A stretch of 64,000 bases of DNA from Halichondria panicea (taxonomy: Eukaryota > Porifera > Demospongiae > Suberitida > Halichondriidae): NCBI RefSeq assembly GCF_963675165.1, contig NC_087382.1, positions 2,457,567 through 2,521,566 on the forward strand, written 5' to 3'. Of this stretch, positions 37,411-50,285 are shown one piece after another. Positions within the stretch are counted from its first letter, which is position 1. Each line of letters starts with the position of its first letter. The notes under the pieces are model-generated. The model did not search any database. It was not told the DNA's origin and saw nothing but the letters and a program-made list of their open reading frames with translations. Made by a program: the position numbers and the translations under genes.

Positions 37411-38130
37411 TTTGAGATGAAGGCAACACGCTGCTTTCGAAGTTGGGGAATGGCGAAGTGAAACTTAACTCCTGTGTGAAGGAATCAACTTGTGTAGTCA
37501 GCTTGCCCTTTTGTTGTTTTGTGTCCGATATAAACGGCATGACTGTTTCTCGATGTTGGGAGTTCTGTATTAAAATAGTGGTGTATGTGTACGTACGTGT
37601 ATATGTGCAAACAAAATTAATCGAAGACTATCGATCTGTGAGGCAGAAATGTGAATGGCCGAACTATACATACACAGATAAATATTAAACTATACATGTA
37701 CACATGACAATGCTCACCAGCACTGTGACAGATATTCCATCACTTGACATTGAAGAGGCTTCTGGCCATCTCCGGCGCCAGGGCCAGAGGTTATAATCTA
37801 GATCCCTTTGTACCTCGTCAGACATTCTAGCCTACAGTCCAGTATAGTATAGTAGTACAACTATAGCTAGCTAGCTACAGCACATAAAGTTACCTGGCTA
37901 GGCTACAAATTGCAAATTGATGAAATAGCGAAAAATCGGCCTAAAAAGGTATTGAAGAGCTTCCTTGTTTCTTTCTTTGTTCCTCCCATTTTGTTCTAAA
38001 AAGGTACCAAGTTACTGTAAACTACAATCATACATGTACAATGTAGTGTTTAAAATTAAAGCCACAGACATACCAAAAAATAAGCTAGCAAGTAGGAAGG
38101 TACAATGTTCACTATCAGGTGTTCTCTATG

Positions 38131-38789
38131 CTACAAGGTGATGCCAGCCGCTAGGTAGACTGTGTAGATCTTCTGCAGTGCACACACATAAGCAGCGGTC
38201 CTCAGGTCCAGACCAAGGTTGTACTCACGAACAGCTCGCATGATTTGCTGCAAGAAAGGGGAAGAGTTTCTTAGAATGGTAGCAAAATTATTCAAGAGCT
38301 TAATTGAAATCAGATCCATTGTATTTAAAAAGCAGAACACACTTTAATATTGTAACATGCAGTATTTATTATTTCACATGATCGAGCTACAATGGAGATC
38401 GACAAGGATATCCATATCCGTGTAATATTGGAAAGCATTTTATTTCTTACTGAGGTGCCGTAGGATTTTAAAGGGCTCTATTCTACAATAATTATGCTTT
38501 AGATAGCGACATTACAATAGAATAAAGGGAGTACACTTATAACACAGCTTGCTCTTACTATAATTATAAGCAGGTTATGCCTTAGTTGCTACAGACACAA
38601 TAACTTGGCTAGCGACAGCTCTCACCTTGGCAGATCTCTCCATGGTGTATTCTAGACCAGAGTTGACAATGTCCTTCTCACTAGCTCCAGCAATGCGAGC
38701 ACTGAATGCAGGGGTGGCTGTGATGGGGATAGACCCAGCACGACCTCCAGAGAACTTGGCCTCTAGACTACGCTGGACACTGTCTGTAG

Positions 38790-38859
<70 letters not shown>

Positions 38860-39106
38860 ATGTGTGTGTGTGTGTGTGTGTGGATGTGTGGGGTGTGTGT
38901 GTGTGGGGGGATTGAATTGGTATAGAATAATTATGCTCTACATAGCTTAAACAAAATTGTGTACATGGAAGCCAGTATTATCAACCACGCATGCACATGT
39001 ATGGACGTGACCTCATAATTGTGAACTTCCTAAAGCACATAGTATGATACATGTGTCTATCATTTAATGCAAGCTTGCATAAGGACAAACGACCTCTGAC
39101 CTCCCA

Positions 39107-39144
<38 letters not shown>

Positions 39145-40241
39145 ACAAACGACCTCTGACCTCCTCTCCTCACTACACACACACACTCACCTAGTAAATG
39201 ATTGTTGGAGTCTTCCTCGTGTTTCCAGGTCAACCGTCCATAACTGACATGGTTGAGATTCTTGAGCCACTCAAAATAGGACACAGTCACTCCTCCAGCA
39301 TTTGCAAACAGGTCAGGGATGACCATAATGTTGCGCTCCATCAGAATCTTCTCGGCAGCAATAGTAGTGGGACCATTGGCACCTTCTGCCACCACCTGTG
39401 TACACATGAGGCAATCTCTGGGTCAGTAGTTAGTTAAAACTAGAGTAATAGTTTTTGAGCACACCTACTTATGTAGGGATGGATATAGTCCTACATGTCA
39501 GATCCTGGATATAGTCCTACATGTCAGAGATGAGACTGATCAAACCTACCAGCGATAGGCCTTCCTAAAGAGCTACAGAATGCAATATCCAACTTTGAAA
39601 TTGGTTATACTCTAGATCCAAGCAAAAAAACCTACACTCTTTCAACTGCAAAACTTGAATTCCGTGGATCCAATATTTATGATTTTCCGAAAGCTTAGAA
39701 AGATACCTTTAAAATGATGTCACAAAGTTAATATTTAAGACATAGCCAATTTCGGCCCAATACCATGGATTATATACATGTATATATAGTCCATGGTCCA
39801 AGGCCGAAAAATGACAAATTATGCCTCCAACGAAATTGTGGATTTAAACACATCATTTGAAAGGTCTCTTTCTAAGCTTTCAGAACATCATAACATTTTT
39901 GAAAAATCGGATCAACGATACTCGAGTTATGGCATTATACGCACACACACGCACAATACCTTGGCTTGTATTTGCTCAGCTATTTCTGCCGTGATCTGCT
40001 TCTCTCCGGCAGCTGGTATCAGAATATCACACTCTGCTGTCAGTAAGTTCTCAGTTGTTTCTTGTGCTCCCGGAAATCATTTGATGGAGCCTCCGTTATT
40101 TAATTTGTAATCTTCCAATTCTTTCGGGTCGATACCGTCTTCCCTGTTAACGATGGACACATCCCTCTCCATCACGCCCACGCACTTAGCCCCCTCTCTG
40201 TGGAGGTAGCGACAAGAGTGGAGCCCCACGTTGCCAAAGCC
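38131..40241 (-). pseudogene. glutamate dehydrogenase 3' fragment, copy 3 (nonsense codon)
   Basis: Exons 39960-40241, 39191-39395, 38626-38783, 38131-38247, same sizes as the other fragments. In the GFGNVG exon the [11 protein letters not shown] block has GGA changed to TGA (40077-40079), ending translation after GGSIK. Otherwise GDH motifs [28 protein letters not shown] and [12 protein letters not shown] are conserved. MOB1 copy C adjoins on the 5' side. Confidence 0.9.
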
Positions 40242-40579
40242 CTGTATATACGAGCACTTAATAGTATATGTACGCATTACTAGAATGTTTTGAGAGCATC
40301 GAACATTAAATTTTGCTATTTTGAGTGATTTACAGTAATAAAATCGCATAAAACCAGATACCATACTTCATAATAATATAGTTAGATAGCAAAGTCTACT
40401 CTGGCCCCCATCATGCACAAGGTTTTTTACCTGCAAAATATTCTAGTAATACATGTATGTTATAATGCATAGGTCAGAGGTGGATCTTAAGGAGGTCAAT
40501 AGTGTGAGCATTGTCTATTAGTTACACACATGACGTATGAACATTATGTTATTATCCTGAACAGGTAAAAATACCGTAC

Positions 40580-41093
40580 CAATCTTTGAGGGGAAGATGT
40601 TCTCATCGTCTAGTTGTTCTTGTACCCAGGTCATGAGATAGTCGATATACTTGGGTGCTGAGCACTTGATGGGCTTCTTGACGGTCGTACCATCTGCCCA
40701 GTGATACTCGTACCTGGTGGGCGGGCGAGGGGTCAGAGTGCGTAACATTACAAATACATGTACACGGATGGGATTGAGAATACAAAGTGAGTTAGATTAA
40801 CAGTGGATCCTTCTTAACGACCATTCTTGAAGAAAAATCAACTGAACGTAACAAAGGCCAGGTCCCAAATGAACTTAGGTACAAAGGGGTTTCACAGCAT
40901 GTACATTCTTGAATGAATTTTGAAAAACAAAAATTTAAGTCAAAGTTCCCAGACTAGCATCCCTACATGTGTCACTGTACTGGTGTGTTGCTTACTTTGG
41001 TCCAGCACTCATGACAGGCCATGACTCAGTTGTACAGTGAGCCGTGATAGTACCGTAGAGCATGTTGATCTGGTTAAAGAAGTCCACAGCTGA

Positions 41094-41129
<36 letters not shown>

Positions 41130-41138
41130 GGAGGTGTG

Positions 41139-41215
<77 letters not shown>

Positions 41216-42326
41216 GTGTGTGTGTGTGTGTGCGTGTGTGCGTGTGTGTGCGTGCGTGCGTGCGTGCGTGTGTGTGTGTGTGATAAAGGCAGTCCACAGC
41301 TTTGTGTGTGGGGGTGGAGGTGTAATACAAGGAAATCGATACATGAGTTAGTGTACAAAATTATTACAGAAGAAGTACGTATCATAATTAAACTGTACTG
41401 TACATGTACTGTATGCGATCATCAAACATACGCAAACTTTACGATGCTAGTGGCTTCGTAAAAATAAATGACCGGAACCTGTATACATAATGATTCTTGC
41501 CTGATCACAAAAGTTAGATTGCAAATTGCCAACGTTTCTGTTGATTGGCTCATTCACAAAGGTTTTTCGCATGCAAAACAGTACTACACTAAGGCTTACT
41601 GTTGACGGCGATCCACTCGTTGAGGTCTTCACCATCTGGTAGTTGCACAGCCAGTTTAAGATTCCCACTGCCCAGGGTAGCGGCCGCATGCTGTACAATA
41701 AGGAGGGAGGTGTAATATTGAAATATTGGCAAACACTTGCAGTGTTCAAAGGCGAGGTTGAGTGTACATTAACACACACACAGTGTGGAGTTGGCAGGAG
41801 AGTACAGTATTGTAGGGGACCACATACTTGGTGGGTTTGGCATACATCGGATATCTAGAGAAACACACACTTGCAAAAAAGACACAAAAAAGTGGAAGTA
41901 TAACTACTGTACAACTAAATTGGATGCTTAAAATACTTCACACACGCATGGCGAAGTGAATTTCGTCTTCTGTCTTGGGAATGGACAAATGGCCAAACTA
42001 AACTAATAAACTATACCAGTACGATACACTAGCTAGCTGGGTAGCTTGGCAAAAACTCCCGAGTGGCTTGTACCAGTCATAACATACCTTCATCATGTCA
42101 TGTTGGTGAGAGCCCTCTGGGATCTTCTTGAGGTGCTTCACAGTCTTAGTATTAGACGCTCTCCTGCAAACACACACACACACACACACACTTAGTACAG
42201 CATGCTACCACACACACACACACAGCTAGTTAATTACTAAAGATACTACTTTATAGGGCTCATTTTTGCTATGTGTGTGTGTCTACGTAGGTGATTAACT
42301 TACAGTCCAGATAGGAAGAAGCTCAT
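40580..42326 (-). pseudogene. mob1: MOB1 copy C, last exon missing and zinc-ligand Cys lost
   Basis: Exons 42304-42326, 42088-42163, 41600-41690, 40996-41089, 40580-40713. In exon 4 the motif [10 protein letters not shown] reads [13 protein letters not shown] to TGG at 41019-41021. This Cys corresponds to one of the two zinc-binding cysteines known from MOB1 structures. Exon 6, bearing the His ligands, is also absent. The TG tract beside exon 4 (41097-41282) is much longer than in copy A. Confidence 0.88.
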
Positions 42327-42677
42327 GGCTGACTCTAGTGAGAAGGTGCTTGGACAGTACACACGATCTGCCCTAAACAAGCGTTCTTGAGATCAAGACA
42401 ACACAGTCAGTCGCTCTATTCAGAATAATCCGTGTCCCACATGCTAAGGGTACAGAGGTCATGTTTTGCTAGTAGTGCCTAATTACTAGCCGCCCTTGAT
42501 AATGTTGGTTCCTACCGCGTGTTCAGATGTCATCAGCTTTGACTCAAAATGCAGTGCCATAAAAAAACTCATACAACAATATTTACGTGTAATATAATAG
42601 TGCAATATTAGTACAAGCAAAAGGAGGGGTTTCGGGAATTAAAATTTTGTGTTAAAAATTTGAGTGTTAGTTTGGGA

Positions 42678-44533
42678 TCACCACTGCTTCGAGTCTTTCA
42701 ACGTCTGTGCTAGTTCTGATAATCCGACAGTAGGTTTCTGCAGCGATTGGATAAGCTCCTCTTTACTCAGCTTTTCCGTTCTTAATCTCGTGATGAGCAT
42801 GTCCTTGAGGCAATCTAGATTTTTGTCCCTCTGTTTGGTCGCAATTCCCTCGAGGATATCAACATGGAGGCCCAGAGCCAGGCCGAGGAAGTACCACTTG
42901 TTCACGGCGGCAGGGTAGAGGTATTCCAGTAGCTCAGAAAGGTTGTCAATTGTGAAGGATTTAGACCGACTCTCCTGAGAGTATGATCTCTTAGAAGCTG
43001 GAGGTAACTAAGTAAAGTATAGACCGTAAACTGAGAACTAACCTGAGTCAGTACATGGTCTCTTAGTAGCAGTTGTTGTTGGATCACAAAGACGACGCTT
43101 CCCTGCATCAGTAGCATATAGTTCACACAGCAAACACTGATTAATAAACTTACTTGAAAAAGAGACAGTCAATGCTTGACCACATTCGGGACAGCTTGGA
43201 TCATTCCCCTGTCCCACAGTGCAAACGGGACACACAACATGTTTGCAAGAGGTGGTGGCTAATTTCACGTTATTGCGGCATTTCTCACAGTAGATCGTGG
43301 GGTTGGCCCAGCAACAGACGATGAGCAGGTCAGCCCAGACGTCCGCCTCCATTACCCAGAACTTGGAGTTGAGCATCCTTGTGGCCATTTCCAGTGGAGG
43401 ACCCCAGCCTGACCGAATGCTCTTGAGGAGAGAGATCAACTCTTTCAGTGAGAATGACGCGGGAACTTTTTTAGTAAGTGTCCAACGAAATATGCGAAGA
43501 GCTCGGATTCTATCAAAAAAACAAAATATATTTCTCTTAAGTTGCAGGGGACACAATGGCTTAGCCTAGATTTTGTAGAGCATGTAGGGTGTATGGTACC
43601 TTTCCAGTCTACGTTGTTGTTCCTGTGAAGTAACGAAATCATATTATATCATGTTGTGCTCCTCACAATGCATCGTGGAATCTTAACGTATTGATACATT
43701 AATTTACTCGACACCATCCCTATAAACTGGCTTAGACTTATGAACTTCGTACTTATTATTACAGGCATGCTAGATTTCATAACGGCAATACTTATATAGG
43801 TTACCCAAACCAGAAACACACTCTGAGGTAAAGACAGTACCTATGTGGGTTTGCTTAAAATGGAGGAATGTAGAGCGACACCAATCCTTACCAATGTCTC
43901 CAACACGTCTAACAAGTCCGACGTTTTCAAAGCGTCCAACGCCTTCAACATGTCCGACGCTTGCAACGTGTGCAACATTTTCAACGCTTGCAACATGTGC
44001 AACGTCTTCAACCTGTCCAACGCCTTCAATGCTTTCAACCTGACCAACGCCTTCAATGCTTTCAACCTGTCCAACGCCATCAACTTCAACTCCCTCGACT
44101 CCCTCAATTCCATCAATATGTAAAAAAATGAAGGCTGCATTACTGATATTTTGACACCTACGGTCTCCGGGATCCAGAAATCCTGTGTGGTGAGGGGATC
44201 AACTGGTGTGTTCAGCTTGCCCTCTTGTTGTTCTGTGTCCGATATAAACGGCGTGACTGTTTCTTGAAGTTGGCCCAGTTGGGGGTTCTGGTGTATGTGT
44301 ACGTACATGTATAACAGTGCAAACAAAATTAATTAATGGTAAACACCAAACTATCTGTGAGGCAGAAATGTGAATGGCCAAACTATACATACACAGATAA
44401 ATACTATATAGACAATACACATGACAATGCTCACCGGCACTGTGGCAGATTCTCCATCACTTAACATAGAGACTTCTGGCCATCGCCGGGGCAAGAGGTT
44501 ATATTCCAGACTCCTTTGTACCTCGTCAGTCAT
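42678..44533 (-). CDS. RING/Death family copy 4 (best intact copy)
   Basis: Exons E1 44435-44533, E2 43892-44287, E3 43600-43622, E4 43154-43509, E5 43043-43102, E6 42678-42997: 1,254 nt, exactly 417 codons plus stop, all junctions in phase. Approximate layout: 1-33 N-terminal segment (MTDEVQRSLEYNLLPRRW); 34-165 repeat exon with a conserved start (PFISDTEQQEGKLNTPVDPL) and LKAL/LDRL repeats; 166-173 short charged link; 173-246 helical region (SLKELISLLKSIRSGWGPPL, VMEADVWADLLIVCCW); about 247-281 RING-like CEKC / CKHVVC / CPVC / CPEC; about 292-312 basic KRR...KRPC; about 330-410 Death-like domain (WYFLGLALGL, CLKDML, LSKEELIQSLQ, LSELAQTL). E3 has no LEAR unit. Cellular role unknown; nuclear localisation and E3-ligase activity are inference. 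Confidence 0.8.
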
Positions 44534-44995
44534 TCTGACTTGGCACACTTATCACAATAGACCAGAACACCTTTTTCGCCTACGGAATTGGGTTGGTAAG
44601 CTATACAGCTACAGAGGCTGGAGAACTAGATAATGCTATAAGCTAGCTAGCTAGCTAGAGCATAGATAGTAGATGGCTAGAGTGTGTGTGAAAATTGTAC
44701 TGGTTCAGAAGTGCATGCTTGCATAATGCTAGTTCTATTAAAGAAAAATCGGCTTAGGAAAGGAAGATGTTCCTCCCACTAGCTTATTGTGTAACAAAAC
44801 AAACCCATCATGTACATGTATAATTATGATATCTTTTACCAAGAGTAACCGAAACCCATAATTAATTCACTATTCAGAATGTAATCTACAATCACACATG
44901 TAGTGTTTAAAAGCCACAGACATACCAAAAAATAAGCTAGCAGGTAGGAAGGTACAATGTTCACTATCAGGTGTTCTCTATGCAGCTACAAGGTG

Positions 44996-45732
44996 ATGCC
45001 AGCCGCTAGGTAGACTGTGTAGATCTTCTACAGTGCACACACATAAGCAGCGGTCCTCAGGTCCAGACCAAGGTTGTACTCACGAACAGCTTGCATGATT
45101 TGCTGCAAGAGAGGGGAAGAGTTTCTTAGAATGGTAGCAGAATTATTCAAGAGCTTAATTGAAATCAGATCCATTGTATTTAAAAAGCAGAACACACTTT
45201 AATATTGTAACATGCAGTATTTATTATTTCACATGATCGAGCTACAATGGAGATCGACATGGATATACATATCCGTGTAATATTGGAAAGCGTCTTATTT
45301 CTTGTTGAGGTGCCGTAGGATTTTAAAGGGCTCTATTCTACAATAATTATGCTTTAGATAGCGACATTACAATAGAATAAAGGGAGTACACTTACAACAC
45401 AGCTTGCTCTTACTAAGCAGGTTATGCTTTAGTTGCTACAGACACAATAACTTGGCTAGTGACAGCTCTCACCTTGGCAGATCTCTCCATGGTGTATTCT
45501 AGACCAGAGTTGACGATGTCCTTCTCACTAGCTCCAGCAATGCGAGTACTGAATGCAGGGGTGGCTGTGATGGGGATAGACCCAGCACGACCTCCAGAGA
45601 ACTTGGCCTCTAGACTACGCTGGACACTGTCTGTAGGATGTGTGTGTGTGTGGTGTGTGTGTGTGAGGGTGTGTGTGGGGTGTGTGTGGGGTGTGTGTGT
45701 AGGTGTGTGTGTGTGTGGGGTGTGTGTGTGTG

Positions 45733-45785
<53 letters not shown>

Positions 45786-47176
45786 ATGTGTGTGTGTGTG
45801 TGTGTGTGTGTGAGGATGTGTGTGGGGGTGTGTGTGTGTGTGTGTGGGTGTGTGGGGTGTGTGTGTGTGTGTGTGAGGGTGTGTGTGTGGAGGGGGGTTG
45901 AATTGGTATAGAATAATTATGCTCTACATAGCTTAAACAAAATTGTGTACATGGAAGCCAGTATTATCAACTACGCATGTATGGACGTGACCTCATAATT
46001 ATAAACTTCCTAAAGCACATAGTATGATACATGTGTCTATGATTTAATGCAAGCTTGCATAAGGACAAACAACCTCTGACCTCCCATCACACACACACAC
46101 ACACAAACGACCTCTAACCTCCCCTCACTACACACACACACTCACCTAGTAAATGATTGTTGGAGTCTTCCTCGTGTTTCCAGGTCAACCGTCCATAACT
46201 GACATGGTTGAGATTCTTGAGCCACTCAAAATAGGACACAGTCACTCCTCCAGCATTTGCAAACAGGTCAGGGATGACCATAATGTTACGATCCATCAGA
46301 ATCTTCTCAGCAGCAATAGTAGTGGGACCATTGGCACCTTCTGCCACCACCTGTGTGCACATGAGGCAATCTCTGGGTCAGTAGAACTTTAGCTAAAACT
46401 AGAATAATAGTTTTTGAGCACACCTACTTATGTAGGGATGGATATAGTCCTACATACATGTCAGAGATGAGACTGATCAAACCTACCAGCGATAGGCCTT
46501 CCTAAAGAACTACAGAATGCAATATCCAACTTTGAAATTGGTTATACTCTAGATCCAAGCAAAAAAACCTACACTCTTTCAACTGCCATAACTTGAATTC
46601 CGTGGATCCAATAATTATTTATGATTTTCCGAAAGATTAGAAAGAGACCTTTAAAATGATGTCACAAAGTTAATATTTAAGACATAGTCAATTTCGGCCC
46701 AATACCATGGATTATATACATGTATAGCCCATGGTCCAAGGCCGAAAAATGACAAATTATGCCTCAACGAAATTGTGGATTTAAACACATCATTTGAAAG
46801 GTCTCTTTCTAAGCTTTCAGAACATCATAACATTTTTGAAATCGGATCAACGATACTCGAGTTATGGCATTATACGCACACACACGCACAATACCTTGGC
46901 TTGTATTTGCTCAGCTATTTCTGCCGTAATCTGCTTCTCTCCGGCAGCTGGTATCAGAATATCACACTCTGCTGTCAGTAAGTTCTCAGTCATTTCTTGT
47001 GCTCCTGGAAATCCTTTGATTGAGCCTCCGTTATTTAATTTGTAATCTTCCAATTCTTTCGGGTCGATACCGTCTTCCCTGTTAACGATGGACACATCCC
47101 TCTCCATCATGCCCACACACTTAGCCCTCTCTCTGTGGAGGTAGCGACAAGAGTGGAGCCCCATGTTGCCAAAGCC
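44996..47176 (-). pseudogene. glutamate dehydrogenase 3' fragment, copy 4
   Basis: Exons 46895-47176, 46146-46350, 45473-45630, 44996-45112, all in frame. Substitutions relative to other copies include QIMQAVREYN for [17 protein letters not shown]-type changes on the facing strand of the antenna exon (SARIAG to STRIAG), and GFGNMG for GFGNVG. No stop seen, but the 5' half of the enzyme, including the catalytic Lys exon, is missing; a lone MOB1 exon 5 follows. Confidence 0.87.
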
Positions 47177-47580
47177 CTGTACATACATGTAGAGTTATAA
47201 TATAGCGACTTAATAGTCGTATAATGCATAAATTGGAAGTTATAATAATAAGGACTTACAATGCAGGCTAGGGATTTGGGGAGGTCAATAGTGTGAGCAT
47301 TGAATTAACTACCGTACGTATTGCTAACAACTTTTAGTAATAAAATCGCATAAACCAGATACCATATCACAATCTTAAGTTTATAAAGTTAGATAGCAAA
47401 GTCTACTCTGTCCCCCATCATGCACAAGGTTTTTTACCAGCAAAATATTCTAGTAATACAAGTACGTTATAATGCATAGGTCAGAGGTGGATCTAAAGGA
47501 GGTCAATAGTGTGAGCATTGTCTATTAGTTACATACATGTATGAACATTTCGAACAGGTATAATAAATAAAATACCATAC

Positions 47581-47714
47581 CAATCTTGGAGGGGAAGATG
47601 TTTTCATCGTCTAGTTGTTCTTGTACCCAGGTCATGAGATAGTCGATATACTTGGGTGCTGAGCACTTGATGGGCTTCTTGACGGTCGTACCATCGGCCC
47701 AGTGATACTCGTAC
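47581..47714 (-). pseudogene. mob1: MOB1 copy D: isolated exon 5
   Basis: Only the 134-bp exon encoding [20 protein letters not shown] ... PSKIG remains, with its acceptor and a donor. About 180 bp further (near 47897) MOB1 intron sequence ends abruptly and RING/Death copy 5 flank begins, so exons 1-4 were deleted. Confidence 0.92.
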
Positions 47715-48128
47715 CTGGTAGGCGGGCGAGGGGTCAGAGTGCGTAACATTACAAATACATTTACACGGATGGGATTGAGAATACAAAGTGAGTTACATTT
47801 AACAGTGGATCCTTCTTAAACGACCATTCTTGAAGAAAATCAACTAACGTAACAAAGGCCAGGTCCCAAATGAACTTAGGTATAAAGAGGTTTCACACCC
47901 ACGGCCATGCAGCCAAATATGGCCATTTTACTGATGATGCAATAATGATCTTGTTTGTGTAATAACATTCTTTCAGCGTAATGAATAAAATTTACAAAAA
48001 CCATGTGATGACTATAAATCTACTTTGCCTGGCCTTACCAACAAAAAACATGTTAAGTGCAATAATTATTAATTATAAAGTCATATCAAAAGGAGGGATT
48101 TGGGGGGATTAAAAGTGTTAGTTTAGGA

Positions 48129-50285
48129 TCACCACTGCTTTGAGTCTTCCAACGTCTGTGCTAGTTTGGAAAATCCCACAGTAGCTTTTTGCAGCGATTG
48201 GACAAGCTCCTCTTTACTCAGCTTTTCCATATCTAACCGTGTGATGAGCATCTCCCTGAGGCAGTCTAGAGTGTCATCTCTCTGTTTGATCTTAATTGCA
48301 TGGAGGATATGAACAGGGACGCCCAGACCCAGGCCAATATAGTACCACTTGTTCACGGCAGGGTAGAGGTCGTCCAGTAGATCAGGAAGGTTGTCAGTTG
48401 TGAGGGATTTTCTCTCATGAGAGCATGACCCCGTCGAAGCTGGAGGTGTAGGTCGTTGGACATCTGGTGTTGTGAGGGGGATGGTTGATACTGGTTTTGT
48501 TCGAGGTCTTGGCTTGGCTGGTTTGCTTCTTGATCTCGTAACCATTGACGTGCCTAAATGAATGTACGTAAGTAAAGTTAGACCGTACACTGAGAACTAA
48601 CCTGAGTCAGTACATCGTCTCTTAGTGGCAGTTGTTGGTGGCTCACAAAGACGACGCTTCCCTGCTGCATTTGTATATGAATGGTTAGCAGCATATAGTT
48701 CACACAACAAACACTGATTAATAACTCACTTATTGGTTTTTCCTGTGCGAATGCCAAAGCTGACGTGAAAAGCAAGGCAGTCAATGTTTGATCACATTCG
48801 GGACACCTTATTGGACCAATCCCCTGCCCCACAACGCAAACAGGACACACAACATGATTGCAAGAGGTGGTGGTTGATTCCACGTCTTTGTCACATTTCT
48901 CACAGTAGATCGTGGGGTTGGCCCAGCAACAGACGATGAGCAGGTCAGCCCAGACGTCCGCCTCCATTACCCAGAACTTGGAGTTGAGCATCCTTGCAGC
49001 CATTTCCAGTGGAGGACCCCAGCCTGAGCGAATGCTCTTGAGGAGAGAGATCAACTCTTTCAGTGAAAATGACGCGGGCACTTTTTTAGTAAGTGTCCAA
49101 CGAAATATACGAAGAGCTTGGATTCTATCAAAGAAACAGAATATATTTCTTAAGTCGCAGGGGACACGATGGTTTAGCCTAGATTTTGTAGAGCATGTAG
49201 GGTGTATGGTACCTTTCCAGTCTAGCTTTCGGTCTAGCTTCCCGACATATTCTTTCATATTCTTTACTCAAGTATATATGCTGTTGCTGTGAATTAAAGA
49301 AATCATTTGATCATGTTATGCTTCTCACAATGCACTATGGAATCCCAACATCCAGTCCCCTATAAACTGGCTCACACTTAAGAACTTCATACTAATAATT
49401 CATAAGCAATATATAGGTTGCCCAAACCATCCCCATAGAGATACACTCTGAGGCAAAGACGGTACCTATGTGAGCTTGTTTAAAATGGACGAGTGTAGAG
49501 CGACACCAATCCTTACCAACGCCTCCGCCGTGATCAACCAGTCCAACTCAAACACCTTCAACGCGTCCAACGCAAGACTACTTGTTCCCTGCATATACCC
49601 GGTACATCTTCAAGGGCAAACAGATCCATTATATATGTCTGATCTTGGTCCAGCAAGGAGTATAGTCTCACTAGCTACTACCGTATAGCGGGTAATTTTC
49701 GGGGGACAAAATATTCGTGGTTCAGCAATATTGAGACATTTCGTGGGTAATGTTTTCGTGGTTGCTGCTTGCACTGCCGGTAAAGGTAGGCAAGGTCGCT
49801 TCATTCGTGGGTAAAATATTCGTGGTCAGACCTCCAACCACAAAAACCACGAATATTTTGCCCCACGAAAATTAAACGCTATACGGTATCTAAACTTCCT
49901 TTCTTCACTAAAATTAATAGTAAACATGTGGCATTCAGCTACTGTGCATGCTCAACTCTTCATTCTGGGTGGGCTTATAATCGAGTGAAAATACCCTTGT
50001 GCAAGAACTTCGAAGCAAAAGAGGGGATGGGCGTTTATTCAAGATGGGCTTATTTTCACGAGGGTACGGTATATTAAAATTAATGTGCAAACGAAAACTA
50101 TATGCAGGGCAGAAATGTGAATGGCCGAACTATACATACACGTACACAGATAAATAACTATATACAAGACAATGCGTGCTCACAAGCACTAGGGCAGATT
50201 CTCCATCACTTGACATTGAAGAGGCTTCTGGCCAACTCCGGCTCAAGGGGTTATAATCCAGACCCCTTTGTACCTTGTCGGTCAT
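48129..50285 (-). CDS. RING/Death family copy 5 (repeat exon mostly lost)
   Basis: E1 50184-50285 (MTDKVQRGLDYNPLSRSWPE), E3 49213-49286, E4 48730-49124, E5 48602-48661, E6 48129-48553. Without E2 these sum to 1,056 nt, 351 codons plus stop. Only the donor end of E2 remains (49517 to about 49577, ALDALKVFELDWLITAEAL); its acceptor and conserved peptide are replaced by other sequence and a MITE at 49679-49888. E2 is phase 0 at both ends, so skipping it keeps frame. E4 carries CEKC, CNHVVC, CPVC and CPEC. E6 starts with MVTRSRSKPAKPRPRTKP and has a Death domain (WYYIGLGLGVPVHILHAI) and the short KDSKQW-type tail (EDSKQW). Confidence 0.72.
49679..49888. mobile_element. 205-bp TA MITE in RING/Death copy 5
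   Basis: Inverted ends ccgtatagcgggtaattttc, TA flanks, nearly identical to the copy at 59849-60057. It sits where the 5' part of exon 2 should be. Confidence 0.87.

Larger units (their letters stand above)
35090..37825 (-). pseudogene. RING/Death family copy 3 (exon 4 split by insertion)
   Basis: E1 37718-37825 (MSDKVQRDLDYNLWPWRRRW), E2 37169-37564, E3 36916-36941 (no LEAR unit), E4 3' part 35587-~35925, E5 35454-35513, E6 35090-35409. The start of E4 (AATGGAAGAA..., RMEELKVFIFRL) is found near 36820, about 900 bp from the rest (SMNELVSLLKSIRSGWG...). The intervening sequence contains a direct duplication (aagaaaagac...cttaccagg at about 36050 and 36170). The RING-like motifs CEEC, CKHVVC, CPVC and CPEC and the Death domain are intact, but the full reading frame is interrupted unless new splice sites are used. 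Confidence 0.7.
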
